Made by a program: the position numbers and the translations under genes. Positions 6,805-9,710 of a DNA stretch of 9,710 nucleotides are shown here, one piece after another. The notes beneath the pieces were generated by a model. The model was not told the origin of the DNA. It saw nothing but the letters and a program-made list of their open reading frames with translations, and did not search any database. This DNA comes from Chloroflexota bacterium (lineage in GTDB: Bacteria > Chloroflexota > UBA4733), in contig JANWJO010000236.1 of the NCBI GenBank assembly GCA_025449435.1, positions 1 to 9,710 of the forward strand, in the 5' to 3' direction. Numbering within the stretch: position 1 is the stretch's first letter; each line of letters starts with the position of its first letter.

Positions 6805-8054
6805 GAGAACACTCGCGGGGCCTGGTCGCGCCAAGACTTCGGGGCAACTTGCGCCATGGCTGCGTCGACCGTGACGGCGCCAAGCAACCGGCCGCCCACC
6901 CCGACCACCGGCAACGCAGCGAAGTGAGCGTCGATGAGCCGGCGCGCCGCGGTGACTGCCGGCTCGAGGGGGCCAGCTGTCAGGGGATTCGCATACATGA
7001 GCTCTCTCAAACGCTGGTCTTCCTTCGCCAGGAGCAAGTCGCGCAAGGTAAGAATTCCCCGCAGTTTACGCGCCTCGAGATTGTCAACGACGAAGACGTA
7101 GTACACAAAGTCGGGAGTGGTCATTTGTTGGGCGAGCAGCGGCCGCACTTGGGCGACTGTTTCCTCAGCCGGTGCGACCACGATGTCATTGGTCATGATG
7201 CCACCCGCCGTGTCCTCGGGGAAACTGAGGAGCTCGAGGACGCGTCGCTGCCGCTCGTCGGGGAGGTAAGCGAGCTGCCGTTGCGCCGCATCGGGTAGCA
7301 AATGGCCGACGAGGTCCGCCGCAGCATCGGGAGCCATAAGCGTGAGCAGCCTGCTCGCCTGGTCGTCGTTGAGCTCTTCAAAGACTTGGAGCTGGCGCTC
7401 GGGCGTCATCACTTCGAGCGCATCTGCGGCGATCGGGTCCGGCAACAGTGTCAGGAGCTCCGCGGCGTGGAGGTAGGGAAGAGCGTCAGCAAGCCGGGCA
7501 ATCTCGGCCGGCGGGAGCCCCTGCACGCGGCGGTGGTAATCCCGGCCTTTCTGCGCAGACTCATGGTCGCCGCGCAGGAACTCTATGTAGCGCCAGTCAA
7601 CGAGGTGTCTGGGCAACCCGCCGCCGAAGAGGCCCCTTCCCAGCCGCCGCACCACTGCCCACGCGCTGGCGTCGACGGCCTGGATTGCCAACCGTCCGTC
7701 GACTTCCTCAATCCAGAGGTCGTTGGCGCGCATAACATGGCGATTCATCGTATCAATGACCAGGGAATCGAGGATGTCGCGCTTTGCCAGCACGAGCGTG
7801 TCGAGGGCATCGTCGGATACGGGCTCCCCGGACGAGAGATCGGGAATATGGACTACCGGACGAGCCGGCCGGCCCCTGACATCAATCACGTCCAATGCAG
7901 GCGTCAAGCACTGCGAAGCGTCGCGGCGGTATAGCACGTGTGAGATGGTTGAGTAGTCGCCAGAGGCGAGGTCCACCACCAGGTCGAGCACGTGCGCTTC
8001 GCTACCCGCCACATCCACGAGTCGAGCGCGAACCAGGGCCGATAGCAGCGCCAT
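6801..8054 (-). CDS. MgtE_N and CBS domain protein with PRC-barrel-like N terminus (no membrane domain)
   Basis: This 417-aa soluble protein resembles the cytosolic part of the MgtE magnesium channel. Two PRC-barrel-like segments come first (about 8-60 and 93-156; the second includes RDILDSLVIDT and LWIEEVDGRLAIQAVDAS). An MgtE_N superhelical region follows (about 178-280: leucine-rich helices with LPPAEIARLADALP, LLPDPIAADAL, FEELNDDQASRLL). It ends in SFPEDTAGGIMT, the linker typical of MgtE. Two CBS motifs follow (about 285-345 and 350-405), with LRGILTLRDLLLA and LPVVGVGGRLLGAVTVDAAM. The MgtE transmembrane domain is absent. In MgtE these cytosolic domains bind Mg2+ and close the channel; here they may regulate the Nramp-like transporter encoded immediately downstream with an ATGA overlap. 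Start ATG 8052-8054 has GGGA about 8 nt upstream. Confidence 0.87.
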   Translation of the reverse strand: MALLSALVRARLVDVAGSEAHVLDLVVDLASGDYSTISHVLYRRDASQCLTPALDVIDVRGRPARPVVHIPDLSSGEPVSDDALDTLVLAKRDILDSLVIDTMNRHVMRANDLWIEEVDGRLAIQAVDASAWAVVRRLGRGLFGGGLPRHLVDWRYIEFLRGDHESAQKGRDYHRRVQGLPPAEIARLADALPYLHAAELLTLLPDPIAADALEVMTPERQLQVFEELNDDQASRLLTLMAPDAAADLVGHLLPDAAQRQLAYLPDERQRRVLELLSFPEDTAGGIMTNDIVVAPAEETVAQVRPLLAQQMTTPDFVYYVFVVDNLEARKLRGILTLRDLLLAKEDQRLRELMYANPLTAGPLEPAVTAARRLIDAHFAALPVVGVGGRLLGAVTVDAAMAQVAPKSWRDQAPRVFS

Positions 8055-8099
8055 CCGGCAATCCCAAATGATCCGGACGAACCGATCGCTCGCCGTCGC

Positions 8100-8111
8100 A
8101 CGATTCTAGCA
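8100..8111 (-). promoter_or_regulatory. Possible extended -10 promoter of the MgtE-like/Nramp operon
   Basis: On the minus strand TGCTAGAAT has an extended -10 TG and a TAGAAT hexamer (8103-8108). It would start transcription near 8096, giving a leader of about 42 nt before the ATG at 8054. There is no recognisable -35 box at 16-18 bp, so the call rests on the -10 element alone. Confidence 0.3.
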
Positions 8112-8153
8112 CTCGGCAGGCCATCCTGAGCCTACTGGATGTGATCATGGGTT

Positions 8154-8173
8154 GCGATGTGTCTCCACATCGC
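8154..8173 (-). repeat. Perfect 8-bp hairpin with a GAGA loop
   Basis: On the minus strand GCGATGTG and CACATCGC enclose GAGA, a GNRA-type tetraloop, which is a structure favoured in RNA. No U-tract follows on either strand, so it is not a standard terminator. It lies upstream of the MgtE-like gene and would be in its leader only if transcription starts further upstream than the -10 box at 8103-8108. Confidence 0.45.
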
Positions 8174-8435
8174 CATCGTCAGGACTCTGAAGAGGGGCGC
8201 TAGGTTGCGCTCCGCTCAGGCAAGAACCGAGGGTGAGGGCGCACTGTTTGCCCCCTCCTCCACATGGGCTAGGAGCATTGGACACTGCCAGTGTGCCCGC
8301 TGCCGCACGAAGCAAAAATGCGTGTGTCCGATGTGACGGCAAGGTGTAACCAACGCGTTATCCTTCCGGTACGTAGATGGACAATGGGTATTCTTCCATC
8401 GAGTAGCACCTCTGAATCGTTGGCACTATGCGAGC

Positions 8436-8449
8436 AGGAGGTTTTGGTG
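8436..8449 (+). promoter_or_regulatory. Consensus Shine-Dalgarno that fixes the DUF4157 start
   Basis: AGGAGG (8436-8441) is followed by five bases and then GTG (8447-8449). This is the best ribosome binding site in the window and makes GTG 8447 the start, 156 bp inside the longest open frame. Confidence 0.85.
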
Positions 8450-9367
8450 TTCACTTCAGAGCGGGTTCAGCGGCGCCAATCGTCTCAGACATCGTCTGTT
8501 CAACGCGAGGCGACTTCCGTAAGCGACACGGTCAAAGCCGGAACCCAGTCGACCGGAAGGTCGCTCGATAACGGCATGCTGGCCTCGATGGGGTCGTCGT
8601 TTGGCTTTGACTTTAGCGGCGTGCGCATTTTCGACGATGCCAACGCGGCAGGCGCGGCTCGTGACCTGCAAGCCCGCGCCTTCACCGTTGGCGACCAGAT
8701 CGTATTTGGTCCGGGCCAGTTCGACCCACACTCGACACAAGGCCAGCAGTTGCTGACGCACGAATTGACGCACGTGGTGCAGAACACGCGGGCGGGCGCC
8801 ACGGGTGATGTGGATGACAGCGCGACGGTGAGCGAACCTTCGGACGCTTCCGAGCGCGAAGCGGAGCACGTCGCAGCGCAAGCCACGAGTGCGCCCAGCA
8901 CGGTGAGCGACGCGGCCCCGGCCACCGTGCAACGTTTTCTCGACTCAGATGACTTCTGGGGAACCAAAGGACTGCTCGGCGACAAATGGGGCGGCGTAGC
9001 AGATGCAGGTATTGCTACGGCTTGGGACGTAGCCGGTGTGATTCCAGGCGTTGGGACTGCATCTGGTCTGGTAGGTGCCGGTATTGACGGTGCAAAGTCG
9101 CTGGTTATGTCGGGTGAGGGCCTCGCCGACACGGCGATGGGTAATCTCGACCAGGCCGACAAGGATATGAAAGGGGCGTCACGCTTCGCACAGGATATGG
9201 TGCCCGATGCCGCCAGCGCAATCCCCATCTGGGGCACCGGCCAGAACGCGGTGCAAGGTCTATGGGATGGGGCGTCTGCCATTGATCGTGCCACGGGTGG
9301 TGAGCAAGCGCCGTTGTCCGGCGACATCCTCAATCAGGGTCTTAATGCCGCTTGGGACGCGATTTAG
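8447..9367 (+). CDS. DUF4157 (HExxH) protein with duplicated hydrophobic C-terminal region
   Basis: This 306-aa protein carries the DUF4157 domain, a zinc-peptidase-like fold found in many bacterial secreted or contractile-injection-associated proteins. After a polar 40-residue lead come FGFDFSGVRIFDDANAA (about 52-68), ARAFTVGDQIVFGPGQF (about 76-92) and LLTHELTHVVQNT with the HExxH motif at 105-109. A second acidic block, SEREAEHVAAQ (135-145), may give the third zinc ligand. After VQR (161-163) the protein changes to a Gly/Ala-rich, helix-prone region in which VIPGVGTASGLVGAGIDGA (about 198-216) and AIPIWGTGQNAVQGLWDGA (about 258-276) look like two copies of one unit about 60 residues apart. 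No signal peptide or strong membrane helix is seen, and no injection-system genes lie in the window. The substrate or effector role is unknown. The gene ends 12 bp before the putative group II intron. Confidence 0.85.
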   Translation: MFTSERVQRRQSSQTSSVQREATSVSDTVKAGTQSTGRSLDNGMLASMGSSFGFDFSGVRIFDDANAAGAARDLQARAFTVGDQIVFGPGQFDPHSTQGQQLLTHELTHVVQNTRAGATGDVDDSATVSEPSDASEREAEHVAAQATSAPSTVSDAAPATVQRFLDSDDFWGTKGLLGDKWGGVADAGIATAWDVAGVIPGVGTASGLVGAGIDGAKSLVMSGEGLADTAMGNLDQADKDMKGASRFAQDMVPDAASAIPIWGTGQNAVQGLWDGASAIDRATGGEQAPLSGDILNQGLNAAWDAI

Positions 9368-9379
9368 CACCTCGCACGA

Positions 9380-9710
9380 GTGCGCCGGCAGAGCCGGTTA
9401 ACGCTCCCTGACGGGAGGCTGACTGCGGGTGGTGTGACAACCAGAAGGTAAATGCGTCCCGCCATTGCCTGTGGTCGCCAGCGCCTGCCGCTAAAGCAGC
9501 AGGCTACGTTGGTTCGCCCCGTGAACGGGACTTAGCGGTGCTAGTCGCACTCTCTCGTCCCTCAAGCCAGCTTGAGCAGGCGAACGCACGTAGCCCGATC
9601 CATTCATGGTCGGGCGAGGCACGGGCACCGACCACCGTCTCATTGCGGTAGCACCCCAGTTAGCTAGCGACAGGACGTTGCGCCCGATGCGCCGCTAGCT
9701 CCCCTCTCCG
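9380..9710 (+). mobile_element. 5' end and domain I of a putative group II intron (continues past the window)
   Basis: The segment opens with GTGCG (9380-9384), the conserved 5' end of group II introns. The following order of structures matches domain I: hairpin CCGGC/GCCGG with AGA loop (9385-9397, like IA); the junction TTAACG; hairpin CTCCC/GGGAG with TGAC loop (9404-9417, like IB); then GCGGG, an inner TGGT/ACCA hairpin, an internal GAAGGTAAATGC and CCCGC, like IC. Further hairpins follow at 9483-9504 (GCCTGC/GCAGGC with an inner GC/GC), 9561-9576 (CTCAAG/CTTGAG) and 9593-9615 (GCCCGA/TCGGGC). No long reading frame occurs, as expected before the domain IV reverse transcriptase. The alternative is another structured RNA such as an IS200/IS605-linked omega RNA. 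Domain V and the 3' end are outside the window, so completeness and activity cannot be judged. Confidence 0.65.

Larger units (their letters stand above)
8055..8446. other. Divergent intergenic region between the MgtE-like and DUF4157 genes
   Basis: About 390 bp with no supported gene. The frame of the DUF4157 gene stays open back to GTG 8291, but that stretch shows no family similarity and the real start has a much better ribosome site. The region should contain promoters for both divergent genes. It holds a possible minus-strand -10 box (8103-8108), a strong hairpin (8154-8173) and the inverted repeat ACACTG C CAGTGT (8282-8294). I looked for an M-box (ykoK) Mg2+ riboswitch on the minus strand and did not see its conserved core. 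Confidence 0.5.

Noticed and set aside
6805..6834. TTG start 10 codons upstream for the Nramp-like gene
   Set aside because: ATG 6802-6804 overlaps the preceding stop as ATGA, a standard coupled start, and TTG would give a 34-bp overlap.
8055..8290. M-box Mg2+ riboswitch upstream of the MgtE-like gene
   Set aside because: The conserved M-box core sequences were not found when the minus strand was read through.
8291..8446. N-terminal extension of the DUF4157 gene to GTG 8291
   Set aside because: The consensus AGGAGG five bases before GTG 8447 fixes the start, and the extra 52 residues look noncoding.
9481..9620. IS200/IS605 end or omega RNA
   Set aside because: The hairpin with a TAAA loop resembles such elements, but the GTGCG start and the ordered IA-IB-IC hairpins upstream fit a group II intron better; kept as the alternative.

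Overview
The window is about 60% GC bacterial DNA. It holds eight protein genes (one cut by the left edge), one elaborate RNA regulator and, at the right edge, what looks like the start of a group II intron. A Firmicutes-type transcriptional T-box in a GC-rich genome, with a DUF4157 protein and a group II intron, would fit Chloroflexota or a related Gram-positive-like soil lineage. This placement is an inference and is weak.

Region 1 (1-3056, minus strand) is a branched-chain amino acid operon, ilvB-ilvN-ilvC, for the first two common steps of valine, leucine and isoleucine synthesis. A strong sigma70-type promoter (3028-3056) drives a leader of about 400 nt. The leader is a T-box riboswitch with one Stem I, whose apparent specifier is CUC (Leu), followed by two successive antiterminator/terminator modules. 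Each module has its own T-box sequence and its own intrinsic terminator. This partly duplicated T-box is the most interesting element in the window.

Region 2 (3160-5395, plus strand) holds three genes: a 201-aa zinc-ribbon protein of unknown function, a 90-aa GlsB/YeaQ/YmgE-type membrane protein, and an AI-2E/PerM-family transporter.

Region 3 (5410-8054, minus strand) is a two-gene operon with an ATGA overlap. The first gene encodes a soluble protein with PRC-barrel-like, MgtE_N and paired CBS regions but no MgtE membrane domain. The second encodes an Nramp-superfamily transporter whose metal-site motifs are not the Mn/Fe type (DPGN becomes DAGG, MPH becomes SPY). Together they suggest a Mg2+ (NRMT-like) transporter with a detached MgtE-like Mg2+/nucleotide-sensing partner.

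Region 4 (8055-9710) holds a noncoding spacer, a DUF4157 (HExxH) protein with an internally duplicated hydrophobic C-terminal part and a consensus Shine-Dalgarno in front of a GTG start, and then, 12 bp after its stop codon, a run of hairpins that matches the 5' end and domain I of a group II intron continuing past the window. No tRNA, rRNA or CRISPR array was seen.
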